This document shows, in pieces, positions 8,537 to 19,683 of a stretch of DNA of 64,000 nt. Under the pieces are notes generated by a model. That model was given only the letters and a program-made list of their open reading frames with translations. It did no database searches and was not told the origin of the DNA. The stretch spans positions 620,001 through 684,000 of the forward strand of contig NZ_CP139971.1 of the NCBI RefSeq assembly GCF_034424545.1, read 5' to 3'. The stretch is from Trinickia caryophylli (lineage in GTDB: Bacteria > Pseudomonadota > Gammaproteobacteria > Burkholderiales > Burkholderiaceae). Within the stretch, counting starts at the first letter, position 1. Each line of letters opens with the position of its first letter. Position numbers and translations under genes: made by a program.

Positions 8537-9441
8537 ATACGCCCGATGACGTGCAGCTGTCCGGCCCCACTCCCACCACTTCAGTCACGGAGCAACCGAT
8601 GAAGCGAGACGACGAACGCGCCCTCGGCAAGCGCGACCGCGCGCTGCCGCACGAGCCGGCCGTGCAGCCCGCGCCGATGGTGCGGCTGTCGAAAGTCACG
8701 AAGCGCTACGGAGCACTCACGGTGCTCGACGAGCTCGATCTCGACGTCGCGCCCAACGAGAAGGTAGCGATCATCGGGCCAAGCGGCTCGGGCAAATCGA
8801 CGCTATTGCGCGTGCTGATGACACTCGATCCGCTGACGAGCGGCGTCATCGAGATCGAGGGCGAGCCGCTTACGCACATGCACCGCAACGGCAGGCTCGT
8901 GCCGGCTTCGCCGCGGCATCTGCGCGCCGTGCGCAGCAAGATTGGCATGGTGTTTCAAAGCTTCAATCTGTTCCCGCACATGAGCGCGCTCGACAATACG
9001 ATCGAGGCGCCGATGCACGTGCTCGGCATGAGCCGCAAGGAGGCCATCGAGAGGGCGAAGGACCTGTTGTCGCTCGTCGGCCTGGCCGACAAGTGCGATC
9101 ATTACCCGTCGCAACTTTCGGGCGGCCAGCAACAGCGCGTTGCGATCGCACGCGCGCTCGCGATGCGCCCGAAGGTCATGCTGTTCGATGAGGTGACTTC
9201 GGCGCTCGACCCCGAACTGTGCGGGGAAGTGCTCAACGTAATCCGCAAGCTCGGCGAGGAGCACAATCTGACGATGCTGATGGTCACGCATCAGATGGGT
9301 TTCGCGAAGGAATTTGCCGACCGCGTCTGCTTCTTCTCGCAGGGAAAGATCATCGAGCAGGCACCGCCACAAACGTTCTTCTCGGCACCGCAGCACGAAA
9401 GAACGCAGCAGTTTCTGCGAGCGGTGCGCGAATCGCTCTGA
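8533..9441 (+). CDS. ehuA: ectoine ABC importer ATPase EhuA
   Basis: ABC ATPase that powers EhuBCD. Motifs in order: Walker A GPSGSGKST (about residue 83), Q-loop VFQSFNLFPH, signature LSGGQQQRV, Walker B VMLFDEVTSALDP, and the H-loop VTHQM. From the ATGA overlap with ehuD the protein has 302 residues, with about 50 residues before the ABC domain that are polar and not typical of the family. An internal ATG at 8599 with CGGAG about 7 bases upstream would give 280 residues and may be the main start. Last gene of the importer operon, ending 30 bp from a convergent gene. Confidence 0.9.
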   Translation: MNTPDDVQLSGPTPTTSVTEQPMKRDDERALGKRDRALPHEPAVQPAPMVRLSKVTKRYGALTVLDELDLDVAPNEKVAIIGPSGSGKSTLLRVLMTLDPLTSGVIEIEGEPLTHMHRNGRLVPASPRHLRAVRSKIGMVFQSFNLFPHMSALDNTIEAPMHVLGMSRKEAIERAKDLLSLVGLADKCDHYPSQLSGGQQQRVAIARALAMRPKVMLFDEVTSALDPELCGEVLNVIRKLGEEHNLTMLMVTHQMGFAKEFADRVCFFSQGKIIEQAPPQTFFSAPQHERTQQFLRAVRESL

Positions 9442-9471
9442 AGAAACGCGGCGCCGTTGCAGGTCGACGAT

Positions 9472-10635
<1,164 letters not shown>

Positions 10636-10880
10636 GATCCTCTCCGTTATGCCGACCGGCGCCGACTGCGCGCGGGCTGCTATCGATTGTAGCGCTGGCT
10701 GCCGCACCTGACGGACCCGTGCACGTCGAAAGCACGTTAAGCGGCCCCGGGGGCCGATCCGCGCTCGCGAGCGGGGTGCACGCGTTCGCGCGAAGCCTGC
10801 GGCAGTCGCGATAGCAACGATGACTCGGCATGTTTGCCCAACGCGACTCGCAAATGCGCGAACCGCCGGGCGATGAATAT

Positions 10881-10942
10881 TTCGCGCCTGGACACTCGAT
10901 TTCGCCGCCCTGAAACGGTACATGAACGCGTCCGACTATCCT
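10881..10942 (+). promoter_or_regulatory. perfect PIP/hrpII box with spaced -10 element
   Basis: TTCGC at 10881-10885 and TTCGC at 10901-10905 are separated by exactly 15 bases, a perfect TTCGB-N15-TTCGB plant-inducible-promoter box (also TTCG-N16-TTCG, the hrpII box). A -10-like TATCCT at 10937-10942 follows 31 bases after the second half-site, the spacing known for functional boxes bound by HrpX/HrpB-type activators. It lies 82 bp upstream of the 11025 start. The box alone could arise by chance in 64 kb; box, -10 spacing and orientation together are stronger. The rest of 10636-11024 shows nothing else. Confidence 0.65.
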
Positions 10943-11024
10943 GCTCGACTTCACTCGAGCGGCGCACCGCAGAACGCACCGCTCCTTTATCACCTTCCTT
11001 AACTCAACAGAGGACTCCCACTCC

Positions 11025-13115
11025 ATGGTCAAGTCTGTTTCATCCCCTGCTTCCGCGCACGCCGTCTCCCCCGATCACATCGCCATCGACATAGACGCGC
11101 TCGTCGCCACTACCTCCGGCACGAGCAAGCGTCGTCCCGACTCGCCGCTCTCCTCGCGCAGGTCGAGCAGCGCCTCCGGGAATATGCCTGCCACCGATTC
11201 GCCCCAGCCGCGCAGCGCGACATTGCTGAAGATGCAGGGCCGGATGATAGAACACGTGAACCGGCAATGGGTGAGCGAAGGCAAGAAGGATCGGAGCGCC
11301 GCAGCGCGCACGAACCTCGCGTTTCTTCAGCGCGCCATACCGCACCTCTTGGAAGCCAGGCGAACCACGCAATCGGACCACCTGGAGCAGGTCAAGGCGC
11401 TGTTGTCCGTCGACCAGCTCAAACAGCCCAGCGCGGCAAAGGCGACGCTTCGGCGCGGCGCCGACGGCAGCCTGAGCTCCGGTGATCCGTTCATCGACGC
11501 GGTGCTCAAATTCGTCGACGCGAAGTACCCCGGCGAGCTCGCCCGGCTCGGCGTACCAAACGGTGCTTCGCTTTCGCTTCCCCTCGAAGCGGCAGTGTTG
11601 CTGCAGGCGAAGCAGTTCGAATACGGGTGCAAGGTACGCCAAATCGATGTCGACGACTCCGAGCAACCGATTTCAGTCGATATCGATCTGAAAACGTACA
11701 CCGCGAGACAAGCCATCAAGAACGGCGCACGAGGATTTTCCGAGGGCGCGCGGCTCGACCTCGACCTGAGCCGGCTCCGCGCCGATTCGACCCGCGAGCA
11801 CCCGGACGCAGCACCGGCGGCCGCAAAGGCGTCACCCGACGTTCATCCATTCGCATTCCTGCAGGATGTGGCCTATCGTGTCGAAAGCGATCACGGGCCG
11901 CTGAAGCAATTGATCGAACGGGCCTTCAACGATCATGAGCCGGCGCACCTCTGGCCCGCCACGCTTGAATTGCGGGGGCGCCTTGGTGCCCATGCCGTCA
12001 ATACCGTATTCAACCAGAAAACATTCGACTGGCAACTCGGCGCGGCAATGGCGTTGAGCGTCATTGGCAGTTCGGCGATCGCCGGCGCAATCGATCAATG
12101 GGCCATCAAGCCCGAAACGAAGATGCTGGACCGCAAGCTGGGGAAGAAGCCCGCGCTCAAAGACTTCCTGGAAGTGGCCTCGCAGTCGGTCGTACCGATG
12201 CCGGCTGAAATCTTCGACTCGGGCATCGTCAAGCGCATCATCGAAAAGCTGAGAGGCAACAGCTTGTTGCCCGAATCTCGCGAAGCGTTCATCGACGACA
12301 TGAAGGACGCCGCAACATCCGGCCTGATCGCCGCGCTGGGGTCGGTGCTAAACAACGCAATGCAGCTTTCGAAGAGCGGCTTAGCAATAGCGGGGGGCAC
12401 CGCGACCAACGCGCTCGCGACCGCCACATCGGCGGCGATGGCGCCGCTCGAAGTGGCACACGCTCAAAACGAGATGGTAGCCGGCGTTCTCCAACAACGC
12501 AGGAACGCCTTCTTCAGCACGCCCGAGGCGGGCCCGGCGTCGTTGAATCGCGCGCAGACTGCAGCCGCGCTGGCGAAAGAGGTCGATCGGGACGTTCAAG
12601 GCGCGCTCGACACAATGCCCGGCGTAAGCCAGACGATCACCTCGATGGGCATCGGACAGGTGCTTAGCCTAGCCGCCAACTTCGGTGTCTTCATGCCGCT
12701 GGCACGTGCGCATTTGATCTCCGAAATGGTGCTGAAGATCGGCAACATCGCCACGAATACGCCGACCGAAGTGCTAAGCCTCGGCACAGGCATTCTCACG
12801 AGCAAGTTCGGGCGCCTCGGCTTCACGAGCGATGCGAACAAGGAGCGCCTCATCGCCGCAATGATCCTCGACAAGGCGCGTCAGCGTATCGACAACATCA
12901 ATGAGGGCAAACCGGACGAATCCGTGAAGATCACCGAGGACGAATTGCGGAAGATCGAGCATCCGGGCATCGAATTGACGTTCACCACGGGCAAGAAAAT
13001 CACGGACCTGATGAACGCCACGGTGGACTTGTTCGCTCGGATGGCGGGACGTGAACCGACTCTGGCCGAGCGCGCAGCCCTTGCCAACGCACGCCCGACG
13101 ATCGAAGAGGTCTGA
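11025..13115 (+). CDS. large protein of unknown family, candidate type III secreted effector
   Basis: 696 residues with no enzyme family I recognise. The first 50 residues contain about 13 serines, and no acidic residue occurs before position 17, as in type III secretion signals. Residues 1-70 look disordered, and the rest is mainly helical. Weakly hydrophobic Ala/Gly-rich stretches occur near 345-365 (AAMALSVIGSSAIAGAI), 430-475 and 545-575 (GQVLSLAANFGVFMPLARAH), which could be membrane-insertion or packing helices. No Sec signal is present. The start ATG has AGAGGA about 10 bases upstream. It stands alone, with a PIP box upstream and a strong hairpin downstream. Effector function is inferred; a large structural or phage-derived protein is the alternative. 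Confidence 0.75.
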   Translation: MVKSVSSPASAHAVSPDHIAIDIDALVATTSGTSKRRPDSPLSSRRSSSASGNMPATDSPQPRSATLLKMQGRMIEHVNRQWVSEGKKDRSAAARTNLAFLQRAIPHLLEARRTTQSDHLEQVKALLSVDQLKQPSAAKATLRRGADGSLSSGDPFIDAVLKFVDAKYPGELARLGVPNGASLSLPLEAAVLLQAKQFEYGCKVRQIDVDDSEQPISVDIDLKTYTARQAIKNGARGFSEGARLDLDLSRLRADSTREHPDAAPAAAKASPDVHPFAFLQDVAYRVESDHGPLKQLIERAFNDHEPAHLWPATLELRGRLGAHAVNTVFNQKTFDWQLGAAMALSVIGSSAIAGAIDQWAIKPETKMLDRKLGKKPALKDFLEVASQSVVPMPAEIFDSGIVKRIIEKLRGNSLLPESREAFIDDMKDAATSGLIAALGSVLNNAMQLSKSGLAIAGGTATNALATATSAAMAPLEVAHAQNEMVAGVLQQRRNAFFSTPEAGPASLNRAQTAAALAKEVDRDVQGALDTMPGVSQTITSMGIGQVLSLAANFGVFMPLARAHLISEMVLKIGNIATNTPTEVLSLGTGILTSKFGRLGFTSDANKERLIAAMILDKARQRIDNINEGKPDESVKITEDELRKIEHPGIELTFTTGKKITDLMNATVDLFARMAGREPTLAERAALANARPTIEEV

Positions 13116-13136
13116 AGCGGTCCGAGATCGGGTTCA

Positions 13137-13166
13137 GACATGCCCCGGCGCTGCCTGGGGCATGTC
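13137..13166 (+). terminator. strong hairpin after the 11025 gene
   Basis: A perfect 10-bp stem (GACATGCCCC pairing with GGGGCATGTC) encloses a loop that can itself pair GGC with GCC. It begins 21 bases after the stop at 13115. There is no T-run after it, so it may be a terminator or an mRNA 3'-end stabiliser. Confidence 0.5.
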
Positions 13167-13295
13167 CGCGACTCACGAGCGGGCGCGCGGGCACGAGCGG
13201 CGAGCGACGAGCATCGCCGACGAACCATTGCGCCCGCTGGTTTCGTCGATTTCCGAACGGCGCCTCGCCGCCATTCGGAAGTCGTCGTTTCCGCG

Positions 13296-14387
13296 CTAGC
13301 CGTTTTCCTCTTTTTCGACCTCGGCGAGCGGGAGCGTGATCGTCAAGGCAAATCCGCGCGCCGGGCCCGTATCGATCTCGATACTGCCGCCAAGCCGCGC
13401 GGCGCGCTCGCGCATGCCGAGCAGCCCGAACGAATTGCGCCCCGGCCGGGCGCCCTCGGGCATCCCATGGCCGTTATCCGCAATGCGCACGATGCAGTGT
13501 GGGGCCACGCGCGCGATCGATACGCTAGCCTCGGTCGCACCCGAGTGGCGCGCGATGTTCGTCAGGGCTTCCTGCACCATCCGAAACACCTCGGTGCCGC
13601 TCGTCCGATTGAAGGCGACGTCGCCCGGATCGAGCGTCGCATTGACCACCACGCCATGTCGTTTCGAAAACTCATGGATGAACCAGTCGATGGCGGGCAC
13701 GGGACCCAGATCGTCGAGCATCACGGGGCGCAGATCGGCCGCGATGCGCCGCACCGAACTCACGAGCTGATCGATGATCCCGTAGACGTTGCGCAACCCG
13801 GTGCCCGAAGTATCGACGCCCGCGCCCTGGAGCGTGCGGTCCAATTGCGTCGTTTCCATCTTGAGCGCGGTCAGCAGTTGCCCGAGATCGTCGTGAAGCT
13901 CGCGCGCGATCCGCGTCTTCTCTTCTTCTCGAATGTGCTCGATGTAGGTGGAAAGCCGCTGCAGTTCCTCGCGTGACGCGCGCAGCGCCGCGGCGGCGCG
14001 GTGCCGCTCGATCGCGTAGCGGATCGCGCGCGCGAGCACCGGTGCTTCGATGGCCTTTTTGAGCAGATAGTCCTGCGCGCCCTCCTGAATGGCGGCAAAA
14101 CCGACCGAGGTGTCGTCCAGGCCAGTCAGCACGAGCACCGGCACATCCGGCGCCACGCAATGAAACGCCTGGAAAGTGGCGATGCCCTGCGCATCGGGCA
14201 GACCCAGATCGAGCAGGACTACGTCGAAGCGCGTTGCTTCCGTATGCGCGAGGGCATCGGCAAGCAGCTCGGCATGCGTGAGCCGGTGCTCGAACTCGCC
14301 GATGTCGGCCAGCGCTTCACCGATCAGCAGCGCGTCGGTGGGACTGTCTTCGACGAGGAGGATTTCGATCACGGCCGGCTCGCTCAC
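13296..14387 (-). CDS. receiver-histidine kinase fusion (HisKA_3 type)
   Basis: 363-residue soluble signalling protein. Residues 1-125 are a receiver domain ([13 protein letters not shown], phospho-acceptor in VLLDLGLPD, Thr in VLVLTGLDD, Lys in YLLKKAI). Residues about 155-230 form a HisKA_3 dimer/phospho-accepting domain with the kinase histidine in [14 protein letters not shown] HATPase domain ends it ([11 protein letters not shown] and [16 protein letters not shown]). The order, receiver first and NarX/UhpB-type kinase second, means its kinase output may be gated by phosphorylation. It overlaps the upstream response regulator by 4 bp (ATGA) and forms one operon with the 14384 and 14854 genes. 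Its own output regulator is not in the window. Confidence 0.88.
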   Translation of the reverse strand: MSEPAVIEILLVEDSPTDALLIGEALADIGEFEHRLTHAELLADALAHTEATRFDVVLLDLGLPDAQGIATFQAFHCVAPDVPVLVLTGLDDTSVGFAAIQEGAQDYLLKKAIEAPVLARAIRYAIERHRAAAALRASREELQRLSTYIEHIREEEKTRIARELHDDLGQLLTALKMETTQLDRTLQGAGVDTSGTGLRNVYGIIDQLVSSVRRIAADLRPVMLDDLGPVPAIDWFIHEFSKRHGVVVNATLDPGDVAFNRTSGTEVFRMVQEALTNIARHSGATEASVSIARVAPHCIVRIADNGHGMPEGARPGRNSFGLLGMRERAARLGGSIEIDTGPARGFALTITLPLAEVEKEENG

Positions 14388-14836
14388 GATTTGACAGGAG
14401 GCAGCGTCACCACGCCGAACCAGAAATCGTTGATGCTGCGCACGACCTGGATGAACTTCTCGAAGTCCACGGGCTTGGTAATGTAGCAGTTCGCGTGCAG
14501 GCCGTACGATTTAGCCACGTCCTCTTCGGATTTCGAGGTAGTCAGGATGACGACCGGAATGTTCATCAGCTCCGGATCCGACTTCAGATCCCGCAGCACC
14601 TCGCGCCCGCTCTTGCGGGGCAGGTTGAGGTCGAGAATGATGAGGCCGGGGCGTTGCGCCGACGCGTACTTGCCCTCGCGCTTCAGGTAAGCCATGGCTT
14701 CCACGCCGTCTTCGGCGATATGAAGCGGATTGAGCACCTTGTACTGCTCCATGGCTTCCTTCGTCAACATGACGTCGGTCGGGCTGTCTTCCACGAGCAG
14801 GATGTGGACGAGGTTGCCATTGGCATCGCAAAGCAT
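14384..14836 (-). CDS. single-domain response regulator (Rcp1-like)
   Basis: 150-residue receiver-only protein. Visible residues are the acidic pair in [13 protein letters not shown], the phospho-acceptor in [12 protein letters not shown], Thr in [10 protein letters not shown] and Lys in YITKPVDF. It resembles the Rcp1/phytochrome-type stand-alone regulators that relay phosphate rather than bind DNA. The start at 14836 has CGGAG 8 bases upstream. It lies between the PAS kinase (17 bp upstream) and the receiver-kinase fusion (4-bp overlap), so it probably receives phosphate from the former. Confidence 0.88.
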   Translation of the reverse strand: MLCDANGNLVHILLVEDSPTDVMLTKEAMEQYKVLNPLHIAEDGVEAMAYLKREGKYASAQRPGLIILDLNLPRKSGREVLRDLKSDPELMNIPVVILTTSKSEEDVAKSYGLHANCYITKPVDFEKFIQVVRSINDFWFGVVTLPPVKS

Positions 14837-14853
14837 GGATTTCTCCGGAAAAA

Positions 14854-17004
14854 CTAGCGTTGATGCGCGGGCTCGAGCGGCTCGCGCAGCGTAAAAAAGA
14901 ACGTCGTGCCCTCGCCCAGCGTGGATTCTAGCCAGATGCGCCCGCCGTGATGCTCGACGATACGCTTGCAAAGCGCAAGCCCGAGCCCCGTGCCGGCATA
15001 CTCGCGGCGCGTGTGCAGCCGCTGGAAGATCAGAAAGATGCGCTCGAAATACTGCGGCTCGATGCCGATGCCGTTGTCCTTGACCGCGAACTGCCAGCCC
15101 TCGTCGACGCGCGTAGCTCCGATATGGATCGTCGGCGTGCGCTCCTTGCTGCGGAACTTCAGCGCATTGCCGATAAGATTTTGCATCAGCAGCGTGAGCT
15201 GCGTCGGGATGGCGCGCACGCGCGGCAATGAGTCGTGGGTGATCTGTGCCCCCGATTCGCGCACGAGTACGGACAGGTTTCTCAGTGCGCGTTCGAGCGC
15301 CTCGGCGCTTTCGGTCGGCTCGGCGGGGTCTTCGAGCCGGCCTACGCGCGAATAGCTGAGGAGGTCGTCGATGAGCGACTGCATGCGCGTCGCGCCGTCG
15401 ACAGCGTGCGTGATGAATTCGTCGGCGCGCGCATCGAGCTGCCCTTGATAGCGCCGCTGCAGCAACTGCAGCGGCCCGGCGACGGCACGCAGCGGCTCCT
15501 GCAGGTCGTGCGAAGCCACATAGGCGAATTGCTCCAGATCGCGGTTCGAGCGCGCGAGTTCCTCCGTCCGCTGCCGCAGCTCGGTTTCCGCGCGCTTGCG
15601 CTCGGTGATATCGGCGATCGCGCTCAGCACGAACATGCCTTCCGCCGTGCGCAGCGGATTGAGCCCGATCTCTACCGGAAACTCGCTGCCATCGCGGCGC
15701 CGGCCATAAAGGTCACGTCCCGCGCCCATCGGCCGGGCATGCGCGTTTGCGACGAACGCCTGCCTCTGGCCGGCATGCGTGGCCCGAAAACGATCCGGCA
15801 CGAGCATGTCGATCGATTGGCCGATCAGTTCCTCGCGCGCGTAGCCGAAAAGCTTCTCCGTCTGCGAATTGACGAGCGTCATGCGCCCTCGCTGATCGAC
15901 CATGATCATGGCGTTCGGCGCCGCTTCCACGGCGAGCCGGAAGCGCTCGTCGGCGCGCTCGCGGTCCGATACGTCGCGCATCACGAGTACGGCACCGATG
16001 AGCCTGCCGCTCACGTCGAAACTGGGGGCGGCGCCGGCATCCACGTGCGTCTCGCGGCCTGCCCGGTCCACGAGCAGCGTCTGGTGCTCGCGCAGCGGCG
16101 CAGCACCGCCCGTAAGCGCCATCAGCGCCGGATTCGCGAGCTTTTGCTTGTCGCCGCCGTGAATGAACGCCGCCACCTCGTCGATCGGCTTGCCAATGGC
16201 CTCCTCGGGCGACCAGCCGGTCAACTTCGCGGCGGCCGCGTTGAAGAAATTGACGCGGCCCTCCAGATCGGTAGCGATCACGCCGTCCCCGATTCCCGAG
16301 AGCACGACGTCGAGCAGCTCCTTTTGGTCGAAGAGGCTGTCGACCGCCTTGGCTTCGCTCAGCACGAGCCTGCGCGTCAAATAACCGAGTGCGACGCAAA
16401 CGACGATCGTCAGAAAACCGGAGGCAAGGCCGATGGCGATCGCGGCATCGCGTGTTTTCCGCGCACGCTGCTGGCGCATCACCAGCTGCTGGCCGGCCGC
16501 GCGCTCCATCGTGCCGACGATCTGACGCGCCCGATCCATGAACGTCTTGCCAGCGTCGCTTTGCACGAGCGCATGGGCGGCGTCGAAGCCCGCGCCGCGC
16601 CGCGCGGTAATGACGCGCTCGAGTTCCTGCTGATTGTGCTCGACGAGCGTACGCAGTTCGGCAAGCCGCTGCTTCTGCTCAGGCATGCGCAGCAGCGGGG
16701 CCAGTGCCGCGAATTGCGGAGCGAACTGCGTCCTGGCCGCCTCGTAGGGCTCCAGGTATTCGTCGCGCCCCGTAATGACATAGCCGCGCGCACCCGTTTC
16801 CGCATCGCGCGCGAGCGACAGCAGCCGCTCGAGCCCCGCACCGACCTGATTGGTGCGCGACACCTCGGCCTCGCTGTCGTAAAGGCTGATCGTGCCGAGT
16901 GCACCGATTGCCGCCGTGACGAGCATCAGCACACCGACGAGTGCAACACCCCCATCTATCCAGCGCGCCGTACGCTTGCCCAACCGCCTGCCGGCATTCG
17001 CCAT
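14854..17004 (-). CDS. membrane CHASE3-PAS-PAS sensor histidine kinase
   Basis: 716-residue inner-membrane sensor. TM helix at about 17-38, periplasmic CHASE3-like helical domain at about 40-180 ([13 protein letters not shown] is the CHASE3 signature), second TM at about 191-213, PAS domains at about 232-345 and 352-470, then HisKA ([16 protein letters not shown], phospho-His) and HATPase ([40 protein letters not shown]). The DLQEPLR kinase core is the bacteriophytochrome-like type that pairs with Rcp1-like regulators, and such a regulator follows 17 bp downstream. The ligand is not visible. First gene of a three-gene minus-strand operon. Confidence 0.9.
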   Translation of the reverse strand: MANAGRRLGKRTARWIDGGVALVGVLMLVTAAIGALGTISLYDSEAEVSRTNQVGAGLERLLSLARDAETGARGYVITGRDEYLEPYEAARTQFAPQFAALAPLLRMPEQKQRLAELRTLVEHNQQELERVITARRGAGFDAAHALVQSDAGKTFMDRARQIVGTMERAAGQQLVMRQQRARKTRDAAIAIGLASGFLTIVVCVALGYLTRRLVLSEAKAVDSLFDQKELLDVVLSGIGDGVIATDLEGRVNFFNAAAAKLTGWSPEEAIGKPIDEVAAFIHGGDKQKLANPALMALTGGAAPLREHQTLLVDRAGRETHVDAGAAPSFDVSGRLIGAVLVMRDVSDRERADERFRLAVEAAPNAMIMVDQRGRMTLVNSQTEKLFGYAREELIGQSIDMLVPDRFRATHAGQRQAFVANAHARPMGAGRDLYGRRRDGSEFPVEIGLNPLRTAEGMFVLSAIADITERKRAETELRQRTEELARSNRDLEQFAYVASHDLQEPLRAVAGPLQLLQRRYQGQLDARADEFITHAVDGATRMQSLIDDLLSYSRVGRLEDPAEPTESAEALERALRNLSVLVRESGAQITHDSLPRVRAIPTQLTLLMQNLIGNALKFRSKERTPTIHIGATRVDEGWQFAVKDNGIGIEPQYFERIFLIFQRLHTRREYAGTGLGLALCKRIVEHHGGRIWLESTLGEGTTFFFTLREPLEPAHQR

Positions 17005-17207
17005 GTCGCTTCCTCGATCTTCCGCGTGCCGCTGCGCACGCGTCTACCCCGTTCTTTTCAAGCTGCCGCGCGATCAGGCCGCGGCGGCAGTCCCTCACCC
17101 CGCTGGGGACGGGCCTGCCGGCCGACTCTAAAGGCCAATCCCCATGAATACGTTTTCGCGCGGGCGAGCGTCCTGTCGCATTTTATCGTGCGCGGGCCCG
17201 GTACACA

Positions 17208-18230
17208 TCAGGCACGAGGCATCGCCTCGCGCGGCCGGTAATCCGACGGCCGCGCGCCCGTCCATTTGCGGAAAGCGCGATGAAAGGCGCTCGGCTCGGC
17301 GAAGCCCACCGATACGGCAATATCGGCGATCGAGCCCCGGCCGGACTGCAAGGCCGCAATGGCCATGTCGCGGCGTAGCGCGTCCTTGATCGACTGATAG
17401 GTCCAGCCTTCGCGTTTCAGGTAACGGCGCATCGTCGCTTCGGCAAGGCGGAGCTCGGCCGCCAGCGTATCGGCCCCCGGCCATTCGAGCACGGGCCGCG
17501 TGCGCAGCAGGCGCCGGATGCGCGCGGCCACGGAATCGGGGTTGCGGTATTTGACGATGAAGCTGGCCGGCGCCTCGCGCAGAAACGTTTTGAGCGTCTG
17601 GGCGTTCTGAACGACGGGCAGCGCGAGAAAGCCCGCGTCGAGGTCGACGTAGGATACCGCTTCGCCGAAGCGCAGATCTTCGCAGAACATCAGCCGGTAC
17701 TCGCGCACGGCCTCGGGCTCGGTGCAGGCGAAACGCGCCGCGAGCACGGGGATGCGCCTGCCGACGAGCCAGCATACGAGGCCGTAGACCAATATGAAAT
17801 GCGTCGCATAGGCGAACATCGCCAGCGGCGGCACGCCCGCGCGCAGCCGATACCGCAGGCGGACGTACTCGCCCGCCGCTTCGGCCTCGACCCGCACGTC
17901 GTCGAGTACGAGCCGCATGAACGAGGCGGCACGCGCGAGCGCCTGTGCGCCGTTGCGCGCCGTCAGCGCCGCCTGGCACATCGTGACGAAGCTGCCGCTT
18001 CGCATCGGGTGGGAATCCTGGCCGAAGAACTCGTCGTCCAGCGTCCGGCCGATCGCGTTCCAAAGCGCGCCGTACTGCGCCGAGGATACGCGTGCGTGCG
18101 GCCGCGCGAGCCATTGCGGGGCAATGCCGGCCTGCTCGAGCAACGGCAGGGGGTCGGCGCCGCATCGTTCGACGCAATCCACCGCCTCCTGAACGAGGCT
18201 GATCGCGATGGTTCCTTTTTCCGTGATCAT
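17208..18230 (-). CDS. AraC-family regulator with Arabinose_bd-type N domain
   Basis: 340 residues from the ATG at 18230 (an upstream ATG at 18320 in frame would overlap the promoter element). The N-terminal two thirds match the Arabinose_bd/OruR-type ligand domain ([29 protein letters not shown]). The last 100 residues are a double helix-turn-helix ([32 protein letters not shown]). It is divergent from the acyl-CoA dehydrogenase at 18504. The shared element at 18304-18350 and 29084-29130 suggests that it also controls the acs-mmsA-mmsB operon, like MmsR, an AraC-type regulator of valine genes in Pseudomonas. Inducer not visible. Confidence 0.85.
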   Translation of the reverse strand: MITEKGTIAISLVQEAVDCVERCGADPLPLLEQAGIAPQWLARPHARVSSAQYGALWNAIGRTLDDEFFGQDSHPMRSGSFVTMCQAALTARNGAQALARAASFMRLVLDDVRVEAEAAGEYVRLRYRLRAGVPPLAMFAYATHFILVYGLVCWLVGRRIPVLAARFACTEPEAVREYRLMFCEDLRFGEAVSYVDLDAGFLALPVVQNAQTLKTFLREAPASFIVKYRNPDSVAARIRRLLRTRPVLEWPGADTLAAELRLAEATMRRYLKREGWTYQSIKDALRRDMAIAALQSGRGSIADIAVSVGFAEPSAFHRAFRKWTGARPSDYRPREAMPRA

Positions 18231-18303
18231 GACATCGATTCCGCGCCTCGCACGCCGTGCCCGATACGCCTCGCTCGTACGATGGCAAATGCGCTCACGC
18301 ACG

Positions 18304-18350
18304 CTGAGCGGGCTGAGCATCGAAACCGGCGCGCGCCGTTCTTACACTTC
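18304..18350 (+). promoter_or_regulatory. promoter element shared with the mmsAB operon
   Basis: A 47-bp block in the 273-bp gap before the acyl-CoA dehydrogenase matches 36 of 47 positions, without gaps, with 29084-29130. The conserved cores are CTGAGCG-G-TGAGCATCGAAA and CTTACACTTC. The repeated TGAGC halves are spaced about one helical turn apart, as expected for an AraC-type direct repeat, and TACACT (18343-18348) can serve as -10. Confidence 0.6.
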
Positions 18351-18503
18351 CTTGCGTGCGCACCGGCGCCAACGAGCCGTGACCCGCGGCCAAAGCCGCA
18401 CAGTGTAAGCCGCGCCGCGCAATCCCGCCAAGCCCGGCCGGGGCGCGGCCCCGCGGCCCATGCCACGCGACGCGTGTCCCGACGATCGAAAAGGTACCTC
18501 GCC

Positions 18504-19637
18504 ATGAACGATTTCCATACGGAAGAGCAGCGGATGATCCGCGACAGCGCACGCGAATTCGCCACCGCATGCCTTGCACCGCACGCGGGCGAGTGGGATC
18601 GGGCAGGCACCTTGCCGCAGCAGGTCGTTGCACAGATGGGCGAACTCGGGCTCCTCGGCATGATCGTGCCGGCCGAATTCGGCGGGACTTATACCGACTA
18701 CGTCGCCTATGCGCTCGCCATCGAGGAAATTGCGGCCGGTTGCGCGGCCTGCGCGACGATGATGGCCGTGCACAACTCGGTGGGCTGCGGCCCGATCCTG
18801 CAGTTCGGCACCGACGCGCAACGCGAGCGCTGGCTGCCGGCGCTCGCGCTCGGCAAGACGATAGGCGCGTTCTGCCTCACGGAGCCCCATGCGGGCTCCG
18901 ACGCCGCCGCCGTGAAAACCCGCGCCGTTTACGAAGACGGGCGCTGGATCCTGAACGGAAGCAAGCAATTCGTCACGAATGGCAGCCGCGCGGGCGTGGC
19001 GATCGTCTTCGCGCTGACCGATCCCGCCCTTGGCAAGCGCGGCCTGTCCGCATTCATCGTGCCGGCCGATACCCCTGGCTTTCGGATTGGCCGGCCGGAA
19101 AGCAAGCTCGGCATCCGCGCCTCCGACACCTGCCCCATCACGCTCGAAGACTGCGCCGTGCCCGATGGAAACCTGCTCGGCTCGCGCGGCGAGGGCTTGA
19201 AAATCGCGCTCGCCAACCTCGAAGGCGGGCGCATCGGCATCGCCGCCCAAGCGGTGGGCATCGCGCGCGCGGCATTCGACGCGGCACGCCGCTATGCCGA
19301 CGAGCGCATGCAGTTCGGCAAAGCGCTCAAGGAACACCAGGCGATCGCCCACATGCTCGCCGACATGGCGACGAAGCTCAACGCCGCACGCCTGCTCGTC
19401 CATCATGCCGCGCGGCTGCGCAGCGACGGCAAGCCTTGCCTGTCGGAAGCGTCGCAGGCCAAGCTCTATGCTTCGGAGATGGCCGAGGAAGTCTGCTCGA
19501 AGGCGCTCCAGATCCACGGCGGCTATGGCTACCTCGAGGATTACCCCGTGGAGCGCCATTACCGGGATGCCCGGATTACTCAGATCTACGAGGGCACGAG
19601 CGAAGTGCAGCGAATGGTCATTGCCAGACAGTTGTGA
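18504..19637 (+). CDS. acyl-CoA dehydrogenase, probably isobutyryl-CoA dehydrogenase
   Basis: 377-residue FAD enzyme of the short-chain acyl-CoA dehydrogenase group. Family motifs are [13 protein letters not shown] and the C-terminal [23 protein letters not shown] followed by [10 protein letters not shown], in which Glu about 363 is the likely catalytic base. Reaction: oxidation of a short or branched acyl-CoA to the 2-enoyl-CoA, passing electrons to ETF. Divergent from an AraC regulator and sharing a promoter element with the valine operon at 29273, so isobutyryl-CoA is the best guess for substrate. The substrate cannot be fixed from sequence alone. The start is the first ATG of the conserved domain; its Shine-Dalgarno is weak. 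Confidence 0.88.
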   Translation: MNDFHTEEQRMIRDSAREFATACLAPHAGEWDRAGTLPQQVVAQMGELGLLGMIVPAEFGGTYTDYVAYALAIEEIAAGCAACATMMAVHNSVGCGPILQFGTDAQRERWLPALALGKTIGAFCLTEPHAGSDAAAVKTRAVYEDGRWILNGSKQFVTNGSRAGVAIVFALTDPALGKRGLSAFIVPADTPGFRIGRPESKLGIRASDTCPITLEDCAVPDGNLLGSRGEGLKIALANLEGGRIGIAAQAVGIARAAFDAARRYADERMQFGKALKEHQAIAHMLADMATKLNAARLLVHHAARLRSDGKPCLSEASQAKLYASEMAEEVCSKALQIHGGYGYLEDYPVERHYRDARITQIYEGTSEVQRMVIARQL

Positions 19638-19683
19638 GGGCCGGGCGCAACGATCGGCCCGGCGCTACCGACGCGAAGGCGCC

